DNA of 64,000 bases, from the NCBI GenBank assembly GCA_944470555.2, contig OX104134.1, positions 57,031,890 through 57,095,889 of the forward strand, read 5' to 3'. The DNA is from Heterobilharzia americana (taxonomy: Eukaryota; Platyhelminthes; Trematoda; Strigeidida; Schistosomatidae). The translations under genes and the position numbers were made by a program. Shown here piece by piece: positions 35,775 through 46,714 of the stretch (position 1 is the first letter of the stretch; each line of letters starts with the position of its first letter). The notes beneath the pieces were generated by a model. The model had not been told where the DNA came from and did no database searches. It was given only the letters and a program-made list of their open reading frames with translations.

Positions 35775-36764
35775 ACTACCAAGTTATCTAGACGCCACAT
35801 GCCAAGTAATTCACAATCGAAAGCTCAGCTCAGTGATGCTTTGAAGTGAAGACAGGGAGGAGTAAAACAAGGCTGTCTACTATCACCGATGATCTTCCTG
35901 ATTGTAGTGGACTGGATCGTGCAACAAACAGTGAGGAGCGAGAAGAGGGGGATACGCTGGACGGGGAAGAGATCGTAGAAGATTTGGATTTCGCCGATGA
36001 CTTGTGTCTAGTGTCACACAAACGTGAAGATCTACAGGCGAAAACTAACAAGTTGACAGAAGGGGTGAGGCAGCGAAGATGGGACTTCAAGTGAACGTAT
36101 AGAAGACAGGTGATGAAGATACCCAACCGACAACAACAGCAGCAACAAGCTTCAATCACCATGAATGGGAGAAACTTGAAGGAAGTAGTCTCTTTCACCT
36201 ATGTAGGCAGCACTGTTTCAACTACAGGCGGCGGTGACACAGACCAGGACGTCAAAGCAGTCAGGATGGGGAAAGCAAGACAGGCTTTCATTAGCCTGAG
36301 ACCAGTGTGGAGATCTTCTGCACTCAGCATGTGGAACAAGATCCGGATTTCAACACCAAGGTCGAGTCAGTGCTTCTGTATGGCTCAGAGACTTGGCGCG
36401 TTACGAAAGGGATTTCCAACAAACTACAGACATTCATCAACAACTGCCTGCGCTCACTACTGAAGATCAGATGGCCAGAAAGAGTAAGCAACAAGGAACT
36501 CTGGAAATGAACTAACCAAGAACTTATCGCTAAACAAATATGCGCCAGGCCCTCCAGTGGAACCGGATGGGAAGCGACGAGTTGGGCGTCCGAGGATAAC
36601 ATGGAGGAGATCGTGCGAGGAAGAAATGAGAGCTTCTGGGTAGTCGTGGAGCCAGGTTCAAAAAATTTCAGAGAGCAGAGTGCACTGCAGACGTGCTACT
36701 GAAGCCCTATGCTCCATTAAGAACCCAAGGGACAAATAATAAAATGATAATACTACCAAGTTAT
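35775..36764 (+). mobile_element. RTE-like family B copy 2 with target-site duplication
   Basis: A 5'-truncated insertion of about 964 bp (35788-36751), flanked by perfect 13-bp copies of ACTACCAAGTTAT (35775-35787 and 36752-36764). The frame at 35846-36094 holds EEIVEDLDFADDLCLVSHK, where FADD is the catalytic box. 36110-36510 in two frames carries TYVGSTVSTTGGGDTDQDV, VLLYGSETW and RWPERVSNKELW. It ends in an AATAATAAAATGATAAT tail. Frame shifts occur near 36095 and 36330, so it is dead. Confidence 0.85.
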
Positions 36765-38128
36765 GTATTGAAGCAAGGTGTAGTACATGCAGATGCCATC
36801 AGCTTTATTCTATAATATACCTGGATATAACCAATTCATCTTTTAATTTACCCTTAAGAAATGATCTAAGTAGATTGTTGACAGGTCATACGGATAACTC
36901 AAAGAATAAACACCTGAACCTCAGTTATAATCTCATAATTTTAAATAAGTGTGACAAGTTAATCTCTTTAATTTTTTCAAATTCATTTCCAACTATAGAT
37001 AAGAAGGATAGGTCCGACCTCTTACATATATCATGTGACAGTTACCCAACATTTAGAAGAAAAGTTAATTTATTTGATTCTTATCACCGCAATTAAAAAG
37101 GAGTTTCGCTCAAAAGCTTTTTTTCTTTACCTTATTTGTCACCTTAATAACCATTAACTGAATTGTCTCCACCTATGACTGCTCGTTTGTTACAAACTGA
37201 GGGCAGTTATTCACAAACACTACCCATAAAATTTTAGGCAGATGACTAAAATACTTGTGAAAAAGTGGATCGAATATTATAACAGTTTACCAACGGAATG
37301 ACGTTTTTGAATGATGAAGTCCTCAAGAGTTCTGTGTTATTGAAGCGAAATCGCTCGAATTTAGGCACTACTTCAAAGGGAATTCAACTGAATGAACAAA
37401 CAGCCGACTTACGTTACTCTATTCATGATACCATGAACTCATCGTAAAACTGTTGTCAAAACGTACTCCTAGCGAAAAAAATTATAGAACGGTTTGTGTT
37501 TTTGTGATATAGTTGTCACTAGGTTGTGTACCAATTGCAAACAAAGCATCTCCTTAGACACTGTTCGATTCTTAGTTAAAATGTGTCAAAATGAATATGC
37601 TTTGTCTAGTCCGCTATTTGATTTATTAACAGACATCTGTAAATGATTTTTGAGTGAGACGTTTAAAATTTTGCAAGAAAAATGTACTGTCAACCACCAT
37701 TAGATTAAATTCTCGATATTTTAATAAATTTAGGTTGTAAAGTTTCTGCCCACTAGGACTCCTTTATATCCTCTCAGTCATCTCAATTCCTTATGTGTTT
37801 AAGTTTAAAATTGAAGTTAGTTTTTATCATAGTGTCATTTTTCCATCGCGTAAAGTTTACTCAAAGAACTTTGAATTACGAAACCTTAATAAAAGAAATT
37901 GACTCCAACAATTCCTACTACAGATTTCCTTTAGTTTGTATTATTTAGTATCTATCATTTAATCGTATTCTTTAGTATAGTGAATTCTGTACACTGGAAG
38001 GTGAAATCATTTCACGGGTGATTCAATTTTGTACTTTAAGATGAAGTACTTTATACCAAAACGTTCATTAAAAAGACTAAGAAACCGAAATAATAAGTAA
38101 ATATTCTTATCTTTTGTTTTATTTTCAG
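36765..38128. other. ZUP1 intron segment, nothing recognised
   Basis: Very AT-rich with no repeat family I can identify. It ends with a pyrimidine-rich acceptor (TGTTTTATTTTCAG) before the next exon. Confidence 0.5.
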
Positions 38129-38318
38129 GCATAATTCATGCTTTAAAGCAGTTAATTAACAGTGGTTGGCTTAATAGTCGATGGAATTTGATTAGTATTG
38201 ATTGCGATCATTTCGCATCCGAACCATGGGAAAAAATTTTGCATGCTGTTATCGTAATGCACAGTGTATACTTTCCTCCTTATTCGTATTCCTGAATTCA
38301 GAAAACGTCTTTTCGGAT
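38129..38318 (+). CDS. ZUP1: ZUP1-like exon with catalytic cysteine (one-base frame break)
   Basis: The exon opens in the frame left by 29356 and encodes GIIHALKQLINSGWLNSRW followed by a DCDHFASEPW stretch, matching family residues just before the active site. At about 38228-38238 (GGGAAAAAATTTT) the reading must move by one base. In the shifted frame it encodes NFACCYRNAQCILSSLF, equivalent to the GWGCGYRN-x-Q active-site block of ZUP1. The candidate nucleophile is the TGC at 38244-38246. The donor is GTGAGT at 38319. The shift equals one missing base in a homopolymer. The exon end phase does not fit the next exon exactly, hinting at another missing base or a misjudged boundary. The glycines on either side of the Cys in other animals are Ala and Cys here. 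Confidence 0.75.
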
Positions 38319-38385
38319 GTGAGTTATACAAACACGTGCACTGCATTTAGTATAAAGTTGAAAGAATTAATGTCTTATATATATA

Positions 38386-39232
38386 CATTATTATTATTTG
38401 TTCTTTGGATTCCTAGTGGAACGTAGGTATTGAGTAGCACGTCGCCATTTCACTCTGTTCTCTGAAGTCTTTTCAACCTGGCTCCGTGACTGCTCACAAG
38501 CTTTCATTTCTTCCTCACACCATCTCCTCCATGTCACCCTCGTATACCCAACTCGTCGTTTCCCACTTGGATTCCACTCAAGGCCTGGCCTGGCGCGCGA
38601 TATCTCCGAATGGTCTTCTCAGTGTCTGCCCAATCCAATCCATCTCTACTTTCTTCTGCACATTTGTTGGGCGATGGGTTCTTGGTTGGTTCGTTGCCAC
38701 TCAGCCAGAGCTCCTTGTTGCTTATTCTTATTATTCTGGTCATCTGATCTTCGGTATCGAGTAAGCGTAGGTGGCAGCTGTTGATGAATATATGTAGTTT
38801 GTTGGAAATGCTTTTCGTGACGTGCCAAGTTTCTGAATCATATAGAATCACCGACCTGACGTTGATGTTGAAAATACGGATCTTGTTCTTGTTGCTGCGC
38901 ACAGTGCAGTAGATCTCCACACTGATTTCAGGTTAATAAAGGGCTGTTTCACTGCTTTTCTGATTACGAATGTGACATCCTCATCCGTGTCGCTTGTATT
39001 TGAAACGATACTACCTAGGTAGGTGAAAGAGACAACTTCCTGTGGATTTCTGCCGTTGATAGTGATTGGTGCTTGTTGTTAATGCTGTTGTTCGTTGGGT
39101 ATCTTCATCACCTCGTCTTCTCTACTTTCACCTGAAGTCCCGTCTTCGCTGTCTCTTCTGTCAACTTGTTAGTTTTTGCTTGTAGATCTTTGAATTTGTG
39201 TGACATGAGACATTGGACATAGATCATCGGCG

Positions 39233-39235
<3 letters not shown>
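38386..39235 (-). mobile_element. RTE-like family B copy 3, 5' truncated
   Basis: A - strand insertion only about 70 bp after the donor of the catalytic-Cys exon. Its 3' end (CATTATTATTATTTG at 38384-38398) is the antisense of the family (AAT)n tail, followed by TTCCTAGTGGAAC, the antisense of the usual family end. 38534-38920 on - encodes NKIRIFNINVRSVILYDSETWH and onward, identical at protein level to copy 1 over more than 110 residues, including regions that are out of the functional frame. It abuts an AT microsatellite at its 5' end. Confidence 0.75.

Positions 39236-39279
<44 letters not shown>
39236..39279. repeat. (AT)n microsatellite
   Basis: About 22 uninterrupted AT units, touching the 5' end of RTE-B copy 3. 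A shorter TATATATATA lies beside that element's tail at 38375-38384, so the target duplication may itself be an AT run that later expanded. Confidence 0.95.
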
Positions 39280-39282
<3 letters not shown>

Positions 39283-41162
39283 AACTTTCTGGAGACATAT
39301 AAGAGGTACTTTTCTTTCCTGCGCATTTTGTGTGTTTTAAAAACCTTTTGAGCATATCCATAAGATATCTTTCTGAGTCATCATCTCATATTCAGTGTAA
39401 TCAGACTAGTTTAGGTTTTACTATATTAAACTATGCTTTCAAACTGATTTTTAACTGCATGAGAACAAACCTCTTCAAGTGATGATAGTGTTTCGTCCAT
39501 GGTGACTTTTTGTATGTGATCCCTTCTTTAGATTCGGCTGTCATTTTAAGTTGAGTATGCTTTCTTTATATTCTGCAATAAAGTTGCGTCGAACCCTTCG
39601 AAATGTGCGTTCACTTCGTCCCCGCTCACTGCTGTCAATGATTCTGAATATGAAAGAGAGAAACGAGTAAACCAAAAAGGATCTAAAGGGATAATGATAG
39701 TAATAATAATTGTTATGAAATATAAATGTAGTACAACATGAGCAGCAAGTTATGTGCCATAATAAATAAGAAGGTAACACAAAGAAAGAATTGAAACAAA
39801 CATAAATAAATTATTGAGAAAGCAACCTAGAACATAGATACAAAGGATAATTCAGTAGTTTTTGTTTGGATTCCCGATGATAGGAAAAGTAAGAAAACTG
39901 TAGCATGATCACCGCTTGTTTCGATTGTGAACTGTCCGCTATTCTCTAAGGCGCTGTACTACATGAATTCTCGAACTCCCTCCAGGGAGTCGTGAGGCAC
40001 TTACAGATGCTATCCCAACGCAACTGTCCTTCGTCTCACAGCACCACTTCACACCATCGCAAAGTCATCAAATGAATGGAACGAAAGATCGTTTACTTAT
40101 GATTGGATATATTTGCATGATGCATAAGTAATGACAATCACAGTCTTTCAATCAGAGTAGGGATACTGCTACCACTATTTAAGAAACTGATTATCTCACT
40201 AACTCTTGTATTTGTAAATAGGTAACCAATCCCTAATTAACCAAGAAGTTTAATCTTATGGTAGGAAACAGCAACATTTCGGACACATTGGAACAAGTTG
40301 GAGACAGTATACTTCCCAAAGCATTTACGTGAACCCCAAGCCTACCACAAAATCACTGAAATGTTCTGTGAAAAACGATGTTTATTCTTGTAGATTCAGA
40401 TTTTAGAGATATGCGTAAGACAATGTTCTCAACCAATTTAGCTCATTATTTCATTAGTGTACCCAAAACCAATCATCATGTCAATGTCGGTTGTGAATCT
40501 TAGCCTACAGTGGGTGGCTTAAACAATTGTTACACATGTCGACTTATCATCTGCCTTCACCAGAAATGCTGAAGTAGGATTGGGTTTGAAGAAAGCTGCA
40601 AACAACCGAACTAAAATAAAGCATTTGTAATTGAAGCCTCTAACTATTTGTTTGAGTGATATAAGGAAGCATAGACTGCCTGTCTGCAGTCATGATAACG
40701 TTGGGAGCCAACAACTGAAATAGTTCTCGGTGATTTGTTTCAAAACTGAACACAATAACCTGGGTGCGTTTACTCTTTATCATTGAAATTTTGAACGCTT
40801 TCAGTAATTTATTCTGGCTACTCTCGTACAATTTTTATTTATCTTAATCACAGGAAAACCAAGTGATTTGTGTAGATGATCCATTTGCAAGTATTTCAGA
40901 CTGTAAATTTAGTTATCCAACAGAGAACAGTTCCGAGCAATATTTGTGAGTCTATTGATCAAATGTTAGGTTTTGAAGACTAATGTCAGAGCTCATGAAC
41001 TGCCGATCAGTGAGGTTAAATATTCAACACCTGTCATAGACAAGGGGAAATTCAAACTATAACATTAGGTATGTTCACCACTTAGACTGCATCCTATCTT
41101 CATATTCTTGATCCCATTTGTACGTTTAAAAAGTTACCATATCATTCATTTTGCGTTTGTAG
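39280..41162. other. ZUP1 intron segment, nothing recognised
   Basis: No repeat family or RNA gene seen. The AGs at 41161-41162 and 41170-41171 are both possible acceptors for the following exon. Confidence 0.5.
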
Positions 41163-41465
41163 CCTTATCAGCTATGCCATCTATATGGAAATTGCAGGCA
41201 CTTTTAGAATCGGCTTGGTCTCTTGGTTTCGATCCGCTTGGAGCATCTCAGATATCATCAACAATCAATTCAAATAAGATTTCATCTGGTTCTACTGGTT
41301 CTGGTGTTGTTAGTATCCCTGCAGATGGTCGTAATTTAATTGGTTTAGTGGATAGCACTGCATGTTTAGGTGCCACAGATATGGTTTCTCTTTTGGATCA
41401 ATAGGTGTACGCTCTTCAATTATAGAATGCCGTGCTCCTTCTGGGCCTGGTGGAACCCATCCGTA
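41163..41465 (+). CDS. ZUP1: ZUP1-like exon, central catalytic domain (one-base frame break)
   Basis: Encodes MPSIWKLQALLESAW and SLGFDPLGASQIS, very close to the ESAWKEGFDPQGASQL-type block of animal ZUP1. A Ser/Gly-rich insert (41260-41320) follows, then STACLGATDMVSLLDQ. At 41402 the frame meets TAG. Reading resumes one base over as GVRSSIIECRAPSGPGGTHP, which aligns with the family (LRVKCHIVDFHKSTGPLGTHP in human, from memory). The family spacing requires one extra base at about 41402 (CAATAGGT), again a missing base. The donor is GTGAGT at 41466; the phase-2 end (TA) fits the C at 53279 to give Tyr. The start could be 41163 or 41172. Both sides of the break are well conserved, which argues for a very recent break or an assembly error. 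Confidence 0.8.
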
Positions 41466-43492
41466 GTGAGTGTATTTCTTTTTCTTTTTAAATGCATGAT
41501 CGGTAACTCCATCTAGTAATAGAGTAACTAGGCTGAAAGCTCTTGTTAATTAAAACGAAATTTGTATATGTTTGTGGCTAGAAATAATGCTTCGGAATGA
41601 TCTGAGTTATCATCATCATCAGTATCAATATAGGACCCAGGCTTTACTGCATAACGGTCCGCGTTGCCACAGCTCATATCAGTACATCAGGTAAAAAGGC
41701 AGTGAGGCGCAAGGTGAAGATAAGAGAATGCAGTCAAAAGAAATATTAAGTACAATAAGAAAGAAAAGACGAAAGATAAAATGGTGAGATTAGTTATAGC
41801 GTCGTTAAGATGAGGATAATGTATGTATACATCTGCGCCAGTGATATCGGTTCTCAGCCATATCATCTAGAGTCTCCAACCGCTGGTTCCCCTTGTCCCG
41901 CGGATCCCAACCGACCAGTCCGCATTATCCTACATGGCTCAAACTAACAGTCAAGGACTTCATACATTGGTGCCATGTTTTAGTTTGGCCACCTCGGGCC
42001 TTTTCCCAGCCTGGACCTACTTCGGCCGACATTGTATGATGAGGCAATCGGCGACTAGGCATATGTAATGCGTGTCCCAACCATCTCAGTCGATGAAGGT
42101 TTATAACCTTGTCAACAGACTTACCTCTACTCCCTAAGACTCTATACCTGACGTCTGCGTTACTCACGTGGTGACACCACGGAATACGGCTTATGCTACG
42201 AAGGCAACGGGGAACAGATACTTGAAGCCTTCCCATGTCTTCCACTTTCAATGGCCATGTTTCGCAGCGTTGCAGTAGAACACAGGGTGTACTGCTGTGC
42301 AGTACACGCAACCCTTAATACACAATAGGATATCACGGCGGCGCCATAGGTGGCGTAAGTTGGCAAAAGCTAGTCAAGCCTTTTGTATCCGTGCAGAGAT
42401 TTCATCGGCAACTGACCCACCAGGGCAGGGCTGATCCTACTTGCCAGGTAAGTGAAGTAGTCGACGCACTCAACCACTACACTCTCTATTGTTATCCGAG
42501 GCACCGTTGAAGACCAATCCTGGAGCAACAATTTGCATTTAGGTGACGAGAAGCGCATCCCAAACATTCTCAAATTGCCACTCAAAGTGTTCAGAAGACT
42601 CTGCATTTTGTCAGCGTCTTCACCTAACAGGACTATGTCATCTGCATATTCTAGGTCTAATGAAAATTCTCCTGCTTAGATTAGGTCAACGTTTGTGGAG
42701 TCGGGTGACGAGAGGGAGACCTCCATGAGAATATCTGTGATGAAATTGAATAAGAATGGAGAGAGTGGGGACTCTTGACGGACACCACTCGATGAGCATA
42801 GCTCCCTGGACAACTCACCATAGGCTCTAACACGCCCACAGGTGTTCGAGTAGAGAGCCTTCAATAAGGTGATATACTTACTCGTCACGCCTTTCAGTGA
42901 GAGGCATTGCCACAAGACTTCTCGATCAACGGAGTCAAATGCGGCCGCCTTCAGGTCGAGAAATACTGCTATTGTCGGGCGTCTGTAAGCGTGTGTATGT
43001 TCCAGTACCTAGTGCAGTGTGAATATTTGGTTGATACACCCGGGGACGGGTCTAAAGCCTGCCTGCCTGATTTTCTCGGGCTTGTTGTTCCCGAGCTCCA
43101 CTCAGGCGTCGGAGAATTATAGAAGTTAGGATATTGGACACTATGTTCATCAGGCTGATTCCTCTGTGGTTATCACAAGAGGACTTCTCGCCTTTCTTAA
43201 AGACTGGGATAATCGGTGATTCACATCAGTCAGAGCGGATCGTATTTGACTTCCATATACTGGTTAACACTTCCGTTAACTTGACTAAGAGCACCTTACC
43301 ACCATCCTTGTATACCTCTGGAGTTAGTCCGTCTGGTCATGCTGCCCTTCCTCGTTTCAGGTTTCCTACCACTTTTTCGACTTCTGTTAGTGTTGGGTGG
43401 CGTATCTCAATGTTCCATTGAGGATCCGACTGAATAGCGGGTAACGTAATTGTGGTTGGAGGCCAGTTAAACTGCTCCTCGAAGTGTTCTGC

Positions 43493-43939
43493 TCATCGTT
43501 CCAGTCGTCTCCCCTGCAAGTGAATTGCAGATCCGTCCTTTTGCGCTACAGCCTTACTAACTGTTTTTGACCTTTTACCCCCAGTTTTCCTAATAAGTCT
43601 AAATAACTGTCTAGTATTACCGATCGCCGCTGCCTTTTTGGCCTCTTTGGCCTTCGTTGCCCACCACTGTTCGCGGTCTTTGCGTAGACTTTTTCTCGGT
43701 CTGCTTTTTAGTTGCCCTTGCTCTTCATTGTACTCAGAGCCTGCAGTGATGCGTTCACGTGCATCCATTAGTTCGGAAGAAGCTGCTGATATCCACTGGC
43801 TCTTTTTAGCCACTATTTTGGAGTCCGCTATGGTCTTCAGCTCTGCTTTTACAGCAGACTGAAGATGGCACCAAGCTTCTTCTGGATTAGTGACAGTCTT
43901 TTGTTCCGATAACTGTCTAGCCAACTTCTCACTGAACAC
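43493..43939 (-). pseudogene. RTE-A copy 2: linker between endonuclease and RT
   Basis: 148 codons (FSEKLARQLSEQKTV, then WISAASSELMDARERI and RQLFRLIRKTGGK), matching residues 269-415 of the copy 1 protein. It begins immediately after the in-frame TAA at 43943-43945. The same TAA is present in copy 3 at 57950-57952. Confidence 0.75.
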
Positions 43940-44657
43940 GGATTAGGTGTCTTCGTTGTCCAGCAGCACTCGTAGTGGTTTTGTTGCCAAATTTTTCCTA
44001 CGTCCATTGAGACGCAGGCATATACGCACTCGGACCAACGCATGGTCGCTATCCAAACACGTACTCCAGAAGGAGCGGCAGTCTTCCACCGATCCTCTCC
44101 ACCGATGACTAATAGCAATGTGGTCTATCTATGTCCATCGCTGAGTTGAGCTCGGTGGATGCCACGTCAGACAGTGTCATTCTTTATGTCTGGAATTTGT
44201 GCTGGCTAAAAATAGGCGGTTATCTGAGCATAGTTGTAGTAAGCGATCACCGTTATCTGTACGTTCAGCCGGGATTCCGAAAGTGCCACCTAAGTGCCTT
44301 TCTACCTCACTCAGTCTACCCACTTGTGCATTGAAGTCACCTGCAACAACCACCACGTCTCAACGTTTGGCTTTCGAAAGGAGGCTAGACAGTTTTCGGT
44401 AGAACTCGTCCTTCACTTCATCCGCGCTGCATTTAGTGGGTGCGTAAGCAGAGATTACAAAGAGACAACGGCGAGTCTCACTATTCCTTTTAGTTCTCAC
44501 TGTGCCGTTCAGTCGGATAGCGCAGAGGTGACTATCAACTGGGATCCAGTTTAGTAGTGAGTTTTGTGCCCTAGTGTTTAATGCTATGCCCACACCTGCA
44601 AGACCACGAGAGCTAGCTAACGAATCTCTAGAAACTCAAAGGGTGAATTTCGCGGAC

Positions 44658-45236
44658 TCACCAGATTGGCCGGGATAGGTCAGGTGAATGAATGACCGCA
44701 CTTGAGTCCTGCATGCGTGTCTCACAAACACAGCACACATCCATGGCCCGAGTTGCTAGAGTCTTTGTCAACGAAGCCCGTTGACCGATTTGACGGAGGG
44801 TGCGGACATTGAAGGCTCCAATATGTAATTTGGAATGTGGTTTAAGGAGACCAAGTATGCTGTTTTGTGGACTCAGATCGTTGGCAAAAGCTACAGAGCT
44901 AGGAGAAATTGAAGATGATGCAGAATCGTTAGTTGAGAGACATGAAGGAATATTAGAAGGTAATGATGGGGGAGGTGGATAGCAGTCTGAAGAAACTTGA
45001 GTGCTGATAGAGTTGAGAGGGTGGTTGACACTTCCTGGCTGCCCACGCCGTGGAAGGCTATTTCTTCTTAAGGTGCCTGAAAGAGATTTGTGTGACCGCA
45101 GAGCCCATGGGACATCTGTTTGAGGCCTGTCATACGCAGCCTTTTGTGTATGATTATTTTGAACTTTTGTTGTTTTGGGGCCGGATGGTCGGAAAGAAAT
45201 GACAAATGAACCAACACTGCCGGCCTGGTGGACCAT
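44658..45236 (-). pseudogene. RTE-A copy 2: N-terminal segment of polyprotein
   Basis: 192 codons that show what copy 1 has lost. A Ser/Pro-rich low-complexity N-terminus (PPPPSLPSNIPSCL, then NDSASSSISPSSVAF) leads into the endonuclease start KLHIGAFNVRTLRQIGQR and MDVCCVCETRMQD. The first part may be a linker or RNA-binding tail; it has no recognised domain. The frame is lost after DLSRPIW, near 44660. Confidence 0.7.
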
Positions 45237-45649
45237 GGGGTATTTCGGAGTATGTTATTTTGGGGGCCGACCTTTTCTAACTCCCCCTTCCACTGAGAAG
45301 GCAGCATCAACATGGCACTGCTGGTCATCCAAGGGAAACACCTTAATGCTGTCACACCCCATCCAGCTAGCAGCAGTACGATTTCGCCCTCAGACCCCCA
45401 TCATAGTGTAGTAATTTACACCACAACGGTAACTGCTTTTCGTCTAACCACTATCCAACAGACCTTCCTGGTATGGTAGGACCTCGAGGGAACAAGTGTT
45501 CCACCAGCGTAGCTCGTTGGGTCATTGTCGTATGCAAGCCAGACCACCACGTCAAGGTAGCAGCTATCAGTCGGGCTTGAAACCAGTAGACAAGCAGCCT
45601 TCTTTCATAAGTCGAAAGTCTCCTTGTTCATTCTCCTTTGCATGCTATT

Positions 45650-46714
45650 TTTTGTGAAATATCTTCAGACATCTGTCTTCAGTCAACAAGTTCGGAAATA
45701 GATACTCTTCTCATCACGTTTACAGTTGACTGAAATGCATCTATTGATGCGTAATAACTCTGTGCATGCTATCAGGACTAACTGAAAACGGTGTATCTAT
45801 TGGCAGACTATGAACCACGCACAACAGATTGGAAGTGCTGATATACTGTTTCTAGGTGTTACATAATTCTTAACTGAAAGCGAACTGAATTATTATTAAT
45901 CTAGAAGAGGTGTTTTCAGTAATGTCTCTTTTAAATTGTAAGTGCAAATGAACTCAGAAGTGAGCGCCATAAGGGTGTATTGATTGGTTGCTGGATGGTG
46001 ACCAGTTTCATGTTGTCTAGTCCTACAAGCAATCAGTCGCGGGCCGAATAGCTCAGTGGTAACGTCGCTGGCTACAACACTGGACGGCCTGGGTTCGAGT
46101 CTCAGGCAGGACATAAGTTCCGTCGGGGTTCCAGATGCGCTCTGCTGATGAGTGCCGACAAGCACGAAACCTAGGGCGTTGTGTCGATTGCCTCCAACCA
46201 ACTGACGTTAAGGGTAGACGGAAGGTCTATCAGCATGAAGGAAACTCGTGCGAGGAATTTGCAAACTACACTGAAAGGGATTTAATGATTACTGTTATAT
46301 GGCATCATTATCTATTTGATGAAGGTTCGAAAACCTGCAGTGAACATCATCACCTGTATCGTTTGATTTGAAGTCAACAGAAAGTACAAGTGGATACTTA
46401 AAATACTTCTAGCGGTAACTGAATTCCCCAAGATTCTGACTACAGTAATGAACCACTACAGCAGTTAAGAATTTCATGTTCTCTGGAAGGGTATACTCAA
46501 ATTATAGCTACTTCTTAGTCGTAACTGAACTATTCTAAGAGCATTAGCCAAGAAGTACTTATACGCTTGTGGATAGGTTTACCAATAAACATAATAATCA
46601 TATGACCAAATAAAGAGGTGGCTGCGGAAAGAAAATGACGAATGATTTATACTACAACCTTGATTTCAAGGAGATTCGCATCCCGATAATCTTCAGAAAT
46701 ATACGATTATTCAA
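45650..46714 (+). repeat. 1,065-bp inverted repeat, left arm
   Basis: Every position I compared matches the reverse complement of 62936-64000. The coordinates sum to 109650 at both ends and at internal frames, so there is no net indel, and the antisense frames in the two arms translate identically. The right arm reaches the window edge, so the true repeat may be longer. It contains a tRNA-like promoter and hammerhead-like core (46041-46200). It lies in a ZUP1 intron, 16.2 kb from its partner. Confidence 0.85.
46041..46200 (+). ncRNA. tRNA-derived SINE head with hammerhead-like core (left arm)
   Basis: 46049-46059 is TAGCTCAGTGG, an excellent pol III A box. 46092-46102 is GGTTCGAGTCT, a B box inside a CCTG/CAGG stem. 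Downstream, CTGATGA (46145-46151), a perfect stem II (GTGC, loop CGACAA, GCAC) and GAAA (46166-46169) form the hammerhead core. Stem III would be the ACCTAGG palindrome, but the base before the cleavage-site C is G rather than T, and stem I pairing is not evident, so self-cleavage is doubtful. The same architecture is known from schistosome SM-alpha repeats. Confidence 0.7.

Larger units (their letters stand above)
41611..45573 (-). mobile_element. RTE-like family A copy 2, full length but inactivated
   Basis: About 3.96 kb and homologous end to end with copy 1. It has a 3' tail with CATCATCATC units at 41611-41622, the C-terminal domain (41925-42311, PLKVEDMGRLQVSVPRC), RT pieces (42370-42606 and 42676-42915), a linker (43493-43939), endonuclease (44360-44593), the N-terminal segment (44658-45236) and the leader to 45573. 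It is broken by several shifts and a stop codon (TAA, read on -, at 43943-43945, where copy 1 has a Lys codon). I could not find a clear target-site duplication. Confidence 0.85.

Noticed and set aside
46041..46110. Functional tRNA gene
   Set aside because: A and B boxes are good, but the 3' end does not pair with the 5' end as an acceptor stem, and it continues into a hammerhead-like repeat.
45896..46371. Pair of frames repeated exactly at 63279-63754
   Set aside because: They read through the tRNA-like SINE and its flank. Identity is explained by the DNA inverted repeat and there is no protein motif.
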